Shown here: positions 27,284 to 37,200 of the stretch, one piece after another
How positions within the stretch are numbered: position 1 is the stretch's first letter
Layout: each line of letters opens with the position of its first letter
NCBI GenBank assembly: GCA_002701845.1
Contig: NZXG01000053.1
Coordinates: 22,195-72,453, forward strand
Origin: Pseudomonadales bacterium
GTDB lineage: Bacteria > Pseudomonadota > Gammaproteobacteria > Pseudomonadales > Ketobacteraceae
DNA length: 50,259 bases
Direction of reading: 5' to 3'
Position numbers and translations under genes: made by a program
Notes under the pieces: model-generated
The model's database searches: none
Told to the model about the DNA's origin: nothing
What the model saw: the letters and a program-made list of their open reading frames with translations, nothing else

Positions 27284-28412
27284 GCCGGCGCTGAGGTTTC
27301 GCTCTGCCGGACAGCATGATCTGAATGCCCTGGTCAACCTGGAGCAACGCTGTTTTGACGCTGACCGGCTCAGTAAGCGCAGCTTCCGCCACCAGTTGCA
27401 GCAGGACCATAATTTGTTTCTGGTGGCGGAACGTGACGCCGAGGTGGTGGGTTATGTACTGGTGTTTCTGCGCCGGGGCACCAGCCTGGCGCGACTGTAT
27501 TCCATTGCGGTGGCACCGGAGGCCCATGGTCTGGGGCTGGGCCGTAAACTGTTGACCGAGGCCGAGCAAATCGCCGCTGAGCGCGGCCGGATGTTTATGC
27601 GGCTGGAGGTGCGTGGCGACAATCAAGCGGCCATCCGCCTGTATCAGACCATGGGATATCGACAATTCGGTCGCTACCCGGATTATTACGAGGATCACAG
27701 CGACGCCCTGCGGTTTCACAAACGGATTATCCCCCGGGAGCGGGTGGAGGAGCATCTTTCCGATCCGGAAGAGCGGGTGGACTACTATGCGCAGACCACG
27801 GAATTCACCTGTGGCGCGGCTTCCTTATTGATGGCGATGCACGATCTGCAGGAAGATGTGGTCTGCGATCAACGGGAGGAGCTGCAGATCTGGCGTGAGG
27901 CCACCACCATATTCATGACCTCGGGGCATGGTGGTTGTGGGCCCCACGGTCTGGCCTACGCCGCGCGCAAGCGGGGCTTCCAGGCGCGGGTATACGTCAA
28001 TCAGCGGGGACCGCTGTTTATGGAGGGGGTGCGCAGCGAAAGTAAAAAGCAGATCCTGGAGCTGGTGCATCAGGATTTTCTCGACAAGTTGAAAGAACAG
28101 GGGGTACCCATCGAATATGGCAGTCTCTCGCTGGTGCGCATGCACAGTTTGCTGGAGGCCAATGCCCTGCTTTTGGTATTAATCAGCACCTATCGTTTCG
28201 ATGGTCGCAAGGCCCCCCACTGGGTGCTGCTGGTGGATATGGACGCTGACTTTGTCTATATTAATGATCCGGATATAGATCAGGATGACGCGGGCTCCCA
28301 ACTGGACAAGCACTATCTCCCAATCCCCCGGGCCAGCTTCGAAATGATGCTGCACTTCGGTCAGAACCGCTTGCGTTGCGCGGTGGTGGTGGAAGCCGGG
28401 AGCAAACCATAA
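27276..28412 (+). CDS. GNAT acetyltransferase fused to a C39-like cysteine peptidase
   Basis: A 378-residue two-domain protein. Residues about 5-150 form a RimI-like GNAT domain with the acetyl-CoA loop EAHGLGLGR (82-90) and AIRLYQTMGYRQFGRYPDYY. Residues about 160-375 form a papain-like C39 domain: Gln173 and Cys179 in QTTEFTCGAA, His315 in APHWVLLV and Asp331 in INDPD make a complete catalytic set. There is no signal peptide or transporter domain, so this is not a bacteriocin exporter. It overlaps the DUF2817 gene by eight bases. Acetylation and cleavage of the same peptide-like substrate is a reasonable inference. Confidence 0.88.
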   Translation: MAEPALRFRSAGQHDLNALVNLEQRCFDADRLSKRSFRHQLQQDHNLFLVAERDAEVVGYVLVFLRRGTSLARLYSIAVAPEAHGLGLGRKLLTEAEQIAAERGRMFMRLEVRGDNQAAIRLYQTMGYRQFGRYPDYYEDHSDALRFHKRIIPRERVEEHLSDPEERVDYYAQTTEFTCGAASLLMAMHDLQEDVVCDQREELQIWREATTIFMTSGHGGCGPHGLAYAARKRGFQARVYVNQRGPLFMEGVRSESKKQILELVHQDFLDKLKEQGVPIEYGSLSLVRMHSLLEANALLLVLISTYRFDGRKAPHWVLLVDMDADFVYINDPDIDQDDAGSQLDKHYLPIPRASFEMMLHFGQNRLRCAVVVEAGSKP

Positions 28413-28434
28413 TAAGAGCAAAGGCTGGTCCCCG

Positions 28435-29499
28435 ATGTTTCAGTTTCCAATTGTCGATCCTCACGTTCACCAGTGGGATGTGGCGCGAACGCCGCGAGTG
28501 CTCACCTGGCCCAAGCGCTTGCTGGGCTGGAACCCCCGTCTTTACGAAAGCCTTCTGAAGCTGGCCGCCAAAGAGGCCGACCGGCATTATGTGGGGCGGG
28601 TGGATTACGTGGCATACGATTATCTGCCCGTGCATTACAGCATGGACGCCGATCGTCTGCCCATTTCCCATGTGGTGCATGTGGAGGCACACTGGCAGGA
28701 CAAATCAGCGCTGGGGCCGGTGGGGGAAACCCGCTGGCTGGAGGAGATTTTTCAGGATTCGCCGGTGGCGCTGGGGGCCATCGTGGGGCAGATTCCGCTG
28801 CAGCATCCCCGGGCGGAAGCCGTGCTCAAGGCGCATCTGCAGGCCAGTGCCCGGTTTCGGGGGGTGCGCCAGATGCTGGCTTTTGATAGCGATCCGGGAA
28901 TCATGAATTTTTGTCCCCGCGCGGAGCTATCCCGGGATCCCCAATGGCGCTCGGGTCTGAGTCTGTTGGCACCGCATAATCTCAGCTTTGATGCCTGGAT
29001 GTTCCACCACCAGTTACCGGAACTGCTGGAGCTGGCGCAGGCGTTTCCGCGACAGACCTTTGTGCTGAATCATCTGGGGACTCCCATCGGTATAGGCGGG
29101 CCCTTTGCCTCCTATGGCCGCACCGCGGAAGCCCGGCAGGTGACCCTGCGTACCTGGCAGATGCATCTGCAGGCACTGGCGGAGCAGCCCAATGTCATGG
29201 TCAAACTGTCGGGGTTGTTTATGCCGGTACTGGGCTGGGGGTTTGAACATCGTAGCCGGGCGCCGGGGCTGCAGGAGCTGCTGGACAAGGCCGGGCCGCT
29301 GATCGAGTTCGGCCTGCAGCAGTTCGGAGTGGAGCGTTGCCTGTTTGCCTCCAACTTCCCTATGGATAAGGTGTCGTTATCGTTGCCACAGCTTTATGAG
29401 TTTTACGCCGCCGTGGTGGCGGGCTATGCAGAAAGCGACCGGCGCAAACTGTTCTATGACAATGCTGCACGCCTCTATGGGATAGGGGGCACGCTATGA
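28435..29499 (+). CDS. Amidohydrolase-family (TIM-barrel) metal-dependent hydrolase
   Basis: A 354-residue protein of the Amidohydro_2 type. It opens with PIVDPHVHQWD (residues 5-15), the HxH metal site after the first strand; FVLNHLGTP in the middle supplies another histidine, and CLFASNFPMDKVS near the end is the expected last-strand motif, with Asn in place of the more usual Gly before FP. Relatives hydrolyse lactones or decarboxylate aromatic acids; no substrate can be named. It starts 22 bases after the GNAT-C39 gene and its stop overlaps the response regulator start by four bases, which places it in the same transcription unit. Confidence 0.85.
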   Translation: MFQFPIVDPHVHQWDVARTPRVLTWPKRLLGWNPRLYESLLKLAAKEADRHYVGRVDYVAYDYLPVHYSMDADRLPISHVVHVEAHWQDKSALGPVGETRWLEEIFQDSPVALGAIVGQIPLQHPRAEAVLKAHLQASARFRGVRQMLAFDSDPGIMNFCPRAELSRDPQWRSGLSLLAPHNLSFDAWMFHHQLPELLELAQAFPRQTFVLNHLGTPIGIGGPFASYGRTAEARQVTLRTWQMHLQALAEQPNVMVKLSGLFMPVLGWGFEHRSRAPGLQELLDKAGPLIEFGLQQFGVERCLFASNFPMDKVSLSLPQLYEFYAAVVAGYAESDRRKLFYDNAARLYGIGGTL

Positions 29500-30194
29500 A
29501 AAGCCCAATGCGTGTAAAAAACGCCTGTGTGTTGCTGGTGGAGGATCATCGGGAGCTGGCGGCCACCACCCTCGACTTTCTGGAGGCAGAGGGGTTTGCC
29601 GCGGACTATGCCGGTGACGGTCTCAGTGCCCTGCAGCTGGCGGCGCAAAATTGCTACGATGCCATTATCCTAGACGTGATGCTCCCCGGTGTGGACGGCT
29701 TCGAAGTCTGCCAGCGCTTGCGACGCGAGGCCGGCCGGGATACCCCGGTTCTGATGCTCACGGCCCGGGATCAGTTGGAGGACAAGCTGCAGGGATTTCA
29801 GGTGGGGGCTGATGACTACCTGGTGAAACCGTTCGATCTGCCGGAACTGGTGGCGCGGCTGGTGGCCCTGATCCGGCGCCAGCGGGGAGACCTGGCGGCC
29901 AATCGGTTGCAGGTGGCGGATCTGGAACTGGATGCCGGCACCCTGGAAGTCTGTCGCGGGGGGCAGCCCATCCAGCTGTCCCCCACCGGTTTTCGCATTC
30001 TTAAAATTCTCATGCGCGAGTCACCACGGCTGGTGACCCGGGAAGCGCTGGAACAGGAACTGTGGGGTGACGCGCCCCCGGACAGCGATACCCTGCGCAG
30101 TCACCTGTACAAATTGCGTCAGGCCATCGACAAACCTTTCCGCCAGCCGTTGCTGCATACGGTGCCGCGACAGGGTTTCAGACTGGCGCCCTGA
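29496..30194 (+). CDS. OmpR/PhoB-family response regulator
   Basis: A 232-residue two-domain regulator. The receiver domain has the acidic pair in LLVEDHREL, the phosphoacceptor Asp60 in IILDVMLPGVDGFE, and the lysine in DDYLVKPFD. The C-terminal winged helix (about 135-230) ends in the typical SDTLRSHLYKLRQAIDKPF and LLHTVPRQGFRLA. It starts four bases inside the amidohydrolase stop and so is the last gene of the DUF2817 unit. The adjacent histidine kinase on the opposite strand overlaps its 3' end by 17 bases. QseB- or PhoP-like by layout; the signal is unknown. Confidence 0.93.
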   Translation: MKSPMRVKNACVLLVEDHRELAATTLDFLEAEGFAADYAGDGLSALQLAAQNCYDAIILDVMLPGVDGFEVCQRLRREAGRDTPVLMLTARDQLEDKLQGFQVGADDYLVKPFDLPELVARLVALIRRQRGDLAANRLQVADLELDAGTLEVCRGGQPIQLSPTGFRILKILMRESPRLVTREALEQELWGDAPPDSDTLRSHLYKLRQAIDKPFRQPLLHTVPRQGFRLAP

Positions 30195-31476
30195 CCTCCA
30201 CCCGGAATCCGGTGCCACGGCCCGGTTCACTTTCCACTGTGATCCCCCAGCCCAGCCGGTTACAGATGCGCTGGACAATGGCCAGCCCCAGACCAAATCC
30301 CTGTTGACGCTGCTGATCCCCACGATAAAACGGCTCGAAAATGCGTTCCATCTGCTGCGCTGTGATGCCGATTCCGGTGTCCTCCACACTGAAGCCGTTA
30401 GCATCAATGGTCACCCTGACCTGACCCTGGTGGGTGTACGCGAGGGCGTTTTTCAGCAGGTTTTGCAACAGGATTTGCACCAGTTTGGGAGAACAGGCCA
30501 CTGCCAGCAGCGCCTGATGCTCAACCGCCAGGGTCACCGCTTCCGGCGCTGTGGTCTCCTGGAATCGATCCACCAGCAATTGCGCCAGATCGTTAACCAA
30601 CAACGGTTCCTGCAATTCGTCCGGGGAGATTTCCCGGGCCAGGGCCAGCAGCGCCTCCAGTAGCGCCTCGATATCCAGCACCGTACTCTGAATGCGCTGT
30701 AGCTGACGTTGCCCTCGCGGACTCAGAGGCTCCTGCGCCAGATTGGCGGCGGAGCCTTTGATGACACTGAGGGGGGTACGCAATTCGTGGCTGGCGTAGC
30801 GGGTGAAATCCCGCTCCCGGTTGACGAAGTCCTCGGACCGGCTCACGAACCGCTGCAGCGCATTGACCAGCACAAAGGTTTCCGCGTCCGCGTCCTGGTG
30901 CAGGTCCTCCAGCTCCAAGCCGGCACCGGGTTGCGGGTTGCGGTTGTGCTGTTCCACCCGGCGCGCCAGTTGAGTGATGGGGGACAGTGCCCGGCGGGCC
31001 TGCAGAAACGTGATGTAAGCCAGCCCGTAAAGTACCAGCAACACCAGCATCAGGGGCACAATCCCGAAAAAGAACGACAGCCGGCTCACCTGCTTTTCAT
31101 CGAACACCAGGTAGAGGGTGTATTGCCCCTGGCGGGAAACGTACACGATAGGCTGTTCCGCCCCCAGTTGCACCCGGCGCATGCTGGGCTGGCCCCCGGT
31201 GGTTTCCAGATTCGCCAGCCAGGTGGGCAGATCGTCGCGCTCACCATTGTGGGTAAGATAGCCACGGAGGTTCAGGGTGTCCGGGAGTGTGCTGTCCGGA
31301 TTACGGCGCCACCGCTCCCAGAAATAATCGGCCTCCCGTTGTAGGGCCTGTTTAATCAGAAACTCTTCGGTGATAAGGGCGGCCGCCAGCACCCCGAATA
31401 TCGTCACCGCGCTGATCAAAAGAATCTGGACCAGAAAAATCTTCAGCAGTTTATTGCGAATGCCCGTGCGTTTCAC
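30178..31476 (-). CDS. Membrane sensor histidine kinase
   Basis: A 432-residue kinase. Two membrane segments (about 12-35 and 133-157) flank a periplasmic sensor region of roughly 95 residues with no domain I recognise. The phosphoacceptor is His230 in RYASHELRTPLS, followed by the ATPase domain: QNLLKNALAYT (N box), VEDTGIGI (G1) and GFGLGLAIVQRI (G2). It is the evident partner of the response regulator, but convergent rather than in tandem, overlapping it by 17 bases at the stop codons. Transcription of each gene would make RNA antisense to the other. Confidence 0.93.
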   Translation of the reverse strand: MKRTGIRNKLLKIFLVQILLISAVTIFGVLAAALITEEFLIKQALQREADYFWERWRRNPDSTLPDTLNLRGYLTHNGERDDLPTWLANLETTGGQPSMRRVQLGAEQPIVYVSRQGQYTLYLVFDEKQVSRLSFFFGIVPLMLVLLVLYGLAYITFLQARRALSPITQLARRVEQHNRNPQPGAGLELEDLHQDADAETFVLVNALQRFVSRSEDFVNRERDFTRYASHELRTPLSVIKGSAANLAQEPLSPRGQRQLQRIQSTVLDIEALLEALLALAREISPDELQEPLLVNDLAQLLVDRFQETTAPEAVTLAVEHQALLAVACSPKLVQILLQNLLKNALAYTHQGQVRVTIDANGFSVEDTGIGITAQQMERIFEPFYRGDQQRQQGFGLGLAIVQRICNRLGWGITVESEPGRGTGFRVEVRAPV

Positions 31477-31597
31477 TTCAGCTCCATCCTGCGGCGGCCC
31501 GTTACAATGGTGATACCCAATACTGGCAGATTAGAAGACTCTAGTATCGTTGTTGTGAACGGGGCGTGAAAGTGCGGGCCCGGTGCGGGGGCGAGGG

Positions 31598-31655
31598 GGT
31601 GAGGGCGCGAGGGCGCGAGGGCGCGCACCAAGTATCCCTGGTCCGCGCCCTCACC
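31598..31655. repeat. GC-rich tandem octamer with flanking inverted repeat
   Basis: Three perfect copies of GAGGGCGC occupy 31601-31624. The segment GGTGAGGGCGCG (31598-31609) is a perfect 12-base inverted repeat with CGCGCCCTCACC (31644-31655), and ACCA/TGGT lies inside. It sits between the chemoreceptor stop and the kinase start, where it could be a transcription barrier after the chemoreceptor; there is no T-tract, so a classical terminator is not shown. Confidence 0.7.
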
Positions 31656-31666
31656 GCTTGAACAGC

Positions 31667-33310
31667 TCAGGCGGTTTTGAAATTGCGTACCGACTTGCGT
31701 AACTGCTGCGCAGCCTGGTTGAGTCCGCGACTGGTGACCAGGTTTTTTTCCGCCATTTCGCTGCTGGTGTCGGAATAGGTCTGAATCTGAGTGAGGTTGC
31801 GGTTGATGTCCTCGGTGACTTCACTTTGCTCTTCCGCGGCGGCGGCGATCTGAATGGTCATCTTGCTGATATTGGTGACCGCTTCCTTGATATCGTCCAG
31901 GGCCGCGCCGGCGCCCTCCGTGGTGGTCACGGTGGTGCGGGCGGATTCACGGCTGCTGTTCATGGCGGCCACCGCGTCCTTTACCCCCTGTTGCAGGTTT
32001 TGCAGCATGCGCTGGATGTCCTGAGTGGATTCCTGGGTGCGGCTGGCCAGGGTGCGTACCTCGTCCGCCACCACCGCGAAGCCACGCCCCTGTTCCCCGG
32101 CCCGGGCCGCTTCAATGGCGGCGTTCAGGGCCAGCAGGTTGGTTTGCTCGGCCACCCCGCCAATCACATCGATTACCGAGTTGACGTTATCCGCCTCTTG
32201 CTCCACATGGGCGATGAGTTCCGCCGCCGATTGCACTTGCTTGGACAGGGCCTGAATCTGACGGATGGTTTCATACACCACTTTCTGCCCCTGCTCGGAC
32301 TGGCCGCTGGCGGACTTGGCTTCCTCTGCCACATCAGAGGTGTTGCGTGCTACTTCATGGATGGCGGAGGCCATTTCGTTCACCGCGGTGGCCACCAGAG
32401 TCAGTGCTTCGTGCTGATATTCATTGGCCTCCCGGTTGGCCTTGGCATCTTCCGCCGCCGCTTCGGTCTGGTCAGCCACGTCTTCGGCAATGGCTTTGGT
32501 CTGGGCCACCAGGGCCTGCATCTTGTCCATCAATTGATTGAAGGCCGTGACGATGACACCGATTTCATCCCGCTGCTGGATATCAAGCCGGGCAGTCAGA
32601 TCCCCTTTGCCGGAAGCAATATCCCGCATGCGCTGACTTAGCAGGCGCAGGGGGTTCACCACCATGGGTGGGATCAGCAGGATGCAGGCGGCGGAAAAGA
32701 TCAGGCCCACCCCCAGCATGGTTATGATGGTGGCGCGGGAGTCGCTGGCCTCTTGCTGAATGCTTGTGGTGATAACGTCACTTAGCGCCACGTGCTTTTC
32801 CTCCAGCTCATTGATAATGCCGCGCATGGTCTGGAACCGCTCCTCACTGGCAGCGATCTGTTCCCGGGCCTGAGGGCTGTCGTCACGGGCACTGCCGGGA
32901 TTGTTCAGCGCCGGCCGGGTCAGCGCCACCCAACTTTCGTAGGCGCGGTTGAAACCCTCCCGGTAGGCTTGCAGTGCCGGCTCCGGCACGGTATTGAAAA
33001 AGCGGCCCATGCGTTCCCGGGCCTGGTCAATGTTTTCCCGATACTGCGCCTTGAGGGTGGCAATCTGTCCATTGTCCGGTGCCAGCAAGGCGATGCTGCG
33101 CTCCGCCACCTGGGCCTGATACAGGTCCCGGTCCGCCTGTAACAGATAGTTGATCTCCTGCAGGTGGCCCTGGCCCACCTGCACCGCCTTTTCCGCCAGT
33201 GACTGGTTGACCAGCAGCCCCACCACGCCTGTCGCGATAAACAGAAGCGCCAGCAAGGCGATGGGCATGACGAATTTCACTTTGAACGGCAGAGTTTTAA
33301 ATGCGGACAT
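31667..33310 (-). CDS. Methyl-accepting chemotaxis protein
   Basis: A 547-residue chemoreceptor. The first membrane segment is at about residues 13-34 and the second at about 193-214; between them is a helical periplasmic region of the four-helix-bundle type (residues 35-190). A HAMP region follows ([24 protein letters not shown]), then the long cytoplasmic coiled coil with the signalling tip [19 protein letters not shown] and [12 protein letters not shown]. It should pass ligand signals to CheA/CheW at a cell pole. No CheB/CheR-binding pentapeptide is visible at the C-terminus. The ligand is unknown. Confidence 0.94.
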   Translation of the reverse strand: MSAFKTLPFKVKFVMPIALLALLFIATGVVGLLVNQSLAEKAVQVGQGHLQEINYLLQADRDLYQAQVAERSIALLAPDNGQIATLKAQYRENIDQARERMGRFFNTVPEPALQAYREGFNRAYESWVALTRPALNNPGSARDDSPQAREQIAASEERFQTMRGIINELEEKHVALSDVITTSIQQEASDSRATIITMLGVGLIFSAACILLIPPMVVNPLRLLSQRMRDIASGKGDLTARLDIQQRDEIGVIVTAFNQLMDKMQALVAQTKAIAEDVADQTEAAAEDAKANREANEYQHEALTLVATAVNEMASAIHEVARNTSDVAEEAKSASGQSEQGQKVVYETIRQIQALSKQVQSAAELIAHVEQEADNVNSVIDVIGGVAEQTNLLALNAAIEAARAGEQGRGFAVVADEVRTLASRTQESTQDIQRMLQNLQQGVKDAVAAMNSSRESARTTVTTTEGAGAALDDIKEAVTNISKMTIQIAAAAEEQSEVTEDINRNLTQIQTYSDTSSEMAEKNLVTSRGLNQAAQQLRKSVRNFKTA

Positions 33311-33544
33311 GGCAGTGCTTTCCAGCTCTCATGGCAACAGGTTATCGGCCCTGACAGGGCAGCGTCTTATTACAAGTAATAGACCAAAAAAAGTGGTTTT
33401 GCTGCCCGCCACGAGATTTCAGGCGCGGCGGCTCCGGGGCCTTGGCGACAGGGGGCCACTGGATCCCCGGTTCCCGGCGGGGTAAAATGTTGATCACTAA
33501 TCAATCAATTTAACCAGAACACATGATTTGTGAAGGAGCTTGTC

Positions 33545-34204
33545 TTGAACTCAAGGAAGTGGATCGGCGTTGGGGCGCTGATAGGGGGGCTGATAGGGGG
33601 CTCGGGGATCGCCAGTGCTGAAATGGGGCAGGTGCGGGTGGAAGGCCTGTTCAAAGGGGCGGCGGTACTCAATATCGACGGTCAGCAGGTGCTGTTAAAG
33701 CAGGGCCGGCGTCATCAGAACGTGGCGCTGATTGATGCCAACGCCCACCGTGCGGTGGTGGAAATCGATGGCCGGCGTCACGAACTGAAACTGCACAGCG
33801 CCATCGGTGGGCGCTACCAGCCGGCGGACCTGACCCAGGTGGTGATCCGTAAAAACGATCGCAATCAATATCAGGTCAACGGCAGCATCAATGGTCAGCC
33901 GGCCCGGTTCCTGGTGGATACCGGTGCCAACACCGTGGCCATGAACGAGATCCAGGCCCGCAGCCTGGGGCTGTTATATAAGATGGAAGGTCGGGAATCC
34001 CAGGTGGTCACCGCCAGCGGTGTTTCCCGCAGCTGGGTGGTTACCCTGGATGCCATCAAGGTGGGGGAGATCCAGGTGCCCAATGTGCAGGCGGTGGTGA
34101 TTGCCGGAGAGTATCCCCAGCAAGTGCTGCTTGGAATGTCCTTTTTACAGTACGTAAAGATCCAGGAGCAGAACAGCGTTTTGATGTTGGAGAAGAAATT
34201 CTGA
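33545..34204 (+). CDS. Retropepsin-like aspartic protease (TIGR02281-like), exported
   Basis: A 219-residue protein starting at TTG, chosen because AAGGAG lies six bases upstream; a GTG at 33530 in the same frame is the alternative. The N-terminus is a signal peptide or anchor (hydrophobic about 6-23, ending SGIASA). The C-terminal domain has the single retropepsin active-site motif LVDTGANTVAMN (Asp125) and the later VLLGMSFLQYV, so it would act as a homodimer in the periplasm. Physiological substrates of this bacterial family are largely unknown. It is followed within five bases by the truncated carboxylase, probably the result of a deletion. Confidence 0.87.
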   Translation: MNSRKWIGVGALIGGLIGGSGIASAEMGQVRVEGLFKGAAVLNIDGQQVLLKQGRRHQNVALIDANAHRAVVEIDGRRHELKLHSAIGGRYQPADLTQVVIRKNDRNQYQVNGSINGQPARFLVDTGANTVAMNEIQARSLGLLYKMEGRESQVVTASGVSRSWVVTLDAIKVGEIQVPNVQAVVIAGEYPQQVLLGMSFLQYVKIQEQNSVLMLEKKF

Positions 34205-34208
34205 TTAA

Positions 34209-37200
34209 ATGGCGGCGGCGGCGGCCCGGGCCCAGGCCTGCGATGGCATCCATCCTGGCTATGGATTCCTCAGTGAAAACAGTGGCTTTGCTCAGGCGTG
34301 CCGGGACGCGGGGTTGGTATTCGTTGGCCCCACTGCGGACAATCTGCGCCAGTTTGGCGACAAAGCCCGGGCCCGGGCCCTGGCCCGGGAATGTCAGGTG
34401 CCGGTGCTGGAGGGGATGGATCACGGCGTGACCCAGGCCCAGGCGGAGGCATTTTTTGCCCGGCTGCCGGAGGGTAGCGCCATGGTGATCAAAGCTGTAT
34501 CCGGTGGCGGTGGTCGGGGTTTGCGGGTAGTGCGTGCGGCCACCGAGATTGCGGAAGCCTTCGCCCGCTGCCAGTCGGAGGCCGCCTCCGCGTTCGGCGA
34601 TAATCAGGTTTACGTGGAGCAGTGGCTGCCCCGGGCCCGCCATGTGGAAGTTCAGGTATTGGGGGATGGCCGGCAGGTGCGGCACCTGTGGGAGCGGGAG
34701 TGCAGCCTGCAGCGGCGCCAGCAAAAAATACTGGAGGTGGCTCCCGCCCCCGATCTGGATCCGGAACTGAGGCAGGCCCTGTTGCAGGCTGCTCTGACCC
34801 TGAGCCGCGGTTGTGGTTTTCTGGGGCTGGGTACCTTTGAGTTTCTGATATTTCCCGGGCCGGACCAGCCCCGGTTCGTGTTTATGGAGGCCAATCCCAG
34901 GATTCAGGTGGAACACACGGTCACCGAGGGATCCTGGGGCTGGATCTGGTGGCGTTGCAGCTGGCAGTGGCTTTCGGAGTGTTTCTGGACAGCCTGGAAC
35001 TGGATCGCTGCCGGCCGCGGGGCTGGGCGCTGCAGGCGCGCATCAACCTGGAAACCGCCAGCGCTGAAGGCGTCATCAAACCGGCGGCCGGCACTATCCG
35101 TCACTGGGATCCCCCGGGGGGCTCCGGGGTACGGCTGGAAAGCTATGTCTACAGTGGCTATCACACCAGTCCCCGTTATGACTCCATGGTGGCGAAACTC
35201 ATTGTGCATACCCCGCAGGACAGCTATCCGCTGGCCCTGCGCAAGCTCTACAACGCCCTGCAGGAATTCCGCATCGACGGAGTGGCCAGCAACCTGCCTT
35301 TGTTGCGCAATCTGGTGCGGCATCCGGAGGTACTGGCCCATCGCATCGATACCGGCTTTATCGACCGCCACCTGGCTGAGCTGGCGGCCAGCCATGCCCC
35401 GGCGTTGTTACCCCAGGTGCCGGCGGGCGACCCTGCTCCGGGCGACCCTGCTCCGGGCAGCCGCCACCGCTGGCAGGTGGAAGCGGATCATCTTACCGCG
35501 CCCATCCAGGGGGTGGTGGCGAGTGTGGTGGTGAGGGCCGGCGCTGAGGTTGCCAGTGGCGCCACCCTGCTGGTACTGGAGGCCATGAAAATGGAACATC
35601 CGATCCCAGCGCCGGGGGCAGGCCAGGTGGTGGAGCTGCTGGTAGCAGCCGGCGATACCGTGGCCGAGGGTCAGCCGCTGTTACGATGGCAGACCCACTC
35701 CGGAGACGACGCCGACACTGCCTCCGCTGAGTCCATCGATCCGGATCATATCCGCCCGGATCTGGCAGAGGCCATTGCCCGTCACGGCTATGGCCTGGAC
35801 GCCAATCGCCCTGAAGCCGTGGCCAGACGCCATGCCAGCGGCCAGCGGACCGCCCGGGAGAATATTGCCGATTTGTGTGATGCCGACAGTTTTATGGAAT
35901 ACGGGCCATTGGTCATTGCCGCCCAGCGGCGGCGCCGACCGCTGCAGGAATTAATGGAGAAAACCCCGGCGGATGGTTTGGTGGCGGGTATCGGCTGCAT
36001 CAACGGGGCGCAATTTGGCGCCCGGGCGGCCCGCTGTGTGGTGCTCAGTTACGATTACACGGTGCTGGCCGGCACCCAGGGCATTCAGAACCATCATAAA
36101 AAAGACCGCCTGTTTGAACTGGCCCGGCGTCAGCAGTTACCGGTGGTGCTGTACAGCGAAGGGGGTGGTGGCCGGCCCGGAGACACCGATGGCCTGGGCT
36201 CGTCAGCGGGTCTGGATTGTCTGGCATTTCTTTATTACGCCCGGTTGTCCGGCCTGGTACCCCTGGTGGGCATCGCCGCCGGACGCAATTTTGCGGGTAA
36301 CGCCGCCCTGTTGGGTTGCTGTGACGTGGTGATTGCTACCCGCAATGCCAACATCGGCATGGGGGGACCGGCCATGATCGAAGGTGGCGGATTGGGTCGC
36401 TACCGGGCGGAACAGGTGGGCCCGGCCCAGGTCCAACACGCCAATGGGGTGATCGATATTCTGGTGGCGGACGAGGCTGAGGCCACCCGAACAGCGCAAC
36501 AATACCTGAGCTATTTTCAGGGGCCACTGGACCAGTGGCAGGCACCGGATGCGCGCTTGCTGCGAACGCTGGTACCGGAGAACCGGCGGCTGGCCTATGA
36601 TATGCGGGCGGTGCTGGAGGGGTTGTTTGACTGCGATTCCTTATTGGAACTGCGAACTGGCTTTGCCCCCGCCATGATTACCGCCCTGGCCCGCATTGAG
36701 GGGCAGCCGGTGGGGGTCATCGCCAACCAGCCCAAGCATCGGGCGGGGGCCCTGGACAGCGCAGCGGCGGATAAGGCCAGTCGCTTTATGCAGCTTTGCG
36801 ATGCCTTTGATGTGCCCCTGGTGTTCCTTTGTGACACCCCCGGCATCATGGTGGGGCCGGAGGCGGAGGCCACCGCCCTGGTGCGGCACGCGGCGCGGAT
36901 GTTTGTCACCGCCGCCAGCCTCAGCGTTCCGTTCTACACCATCGTGGTGCGTCGGGCCTACGGGCTGGGTGCCATGGCCATGGCCGGTGGTTCCCTCAAG
37001 GCGCCCCTGTTCACGGTGGCCTGGCCCACGGCGGAATTTGGCGCCATGGGGTTGGAGGGAGCGGTGCAACTGGGCTTTCGCAAGGAGCTGGAGGCGATTG
37101 CGGATCCGCAGCAGCGGCAGGCACAGTTCGACGCCATGGTGGCCAAGATGGTGGAGCGGGGTAAAGCGGTAAACACCGCCAGCTTTTTTGAATTCGATGA

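Noticed and set aside
27276-28412. C39 domain as part of a bacteriocin ABC exporter
   Set aside because: The domain is fused to a GNAT, not to transporter and ATPase domains, and no membrane segments are present.
33530-33544. GTG start five codons earlier for the aspartic protease
   Set aside because: The AAGGAG ribosome binding site lies within that extension and is correctly spaced for the TTG at 33545.
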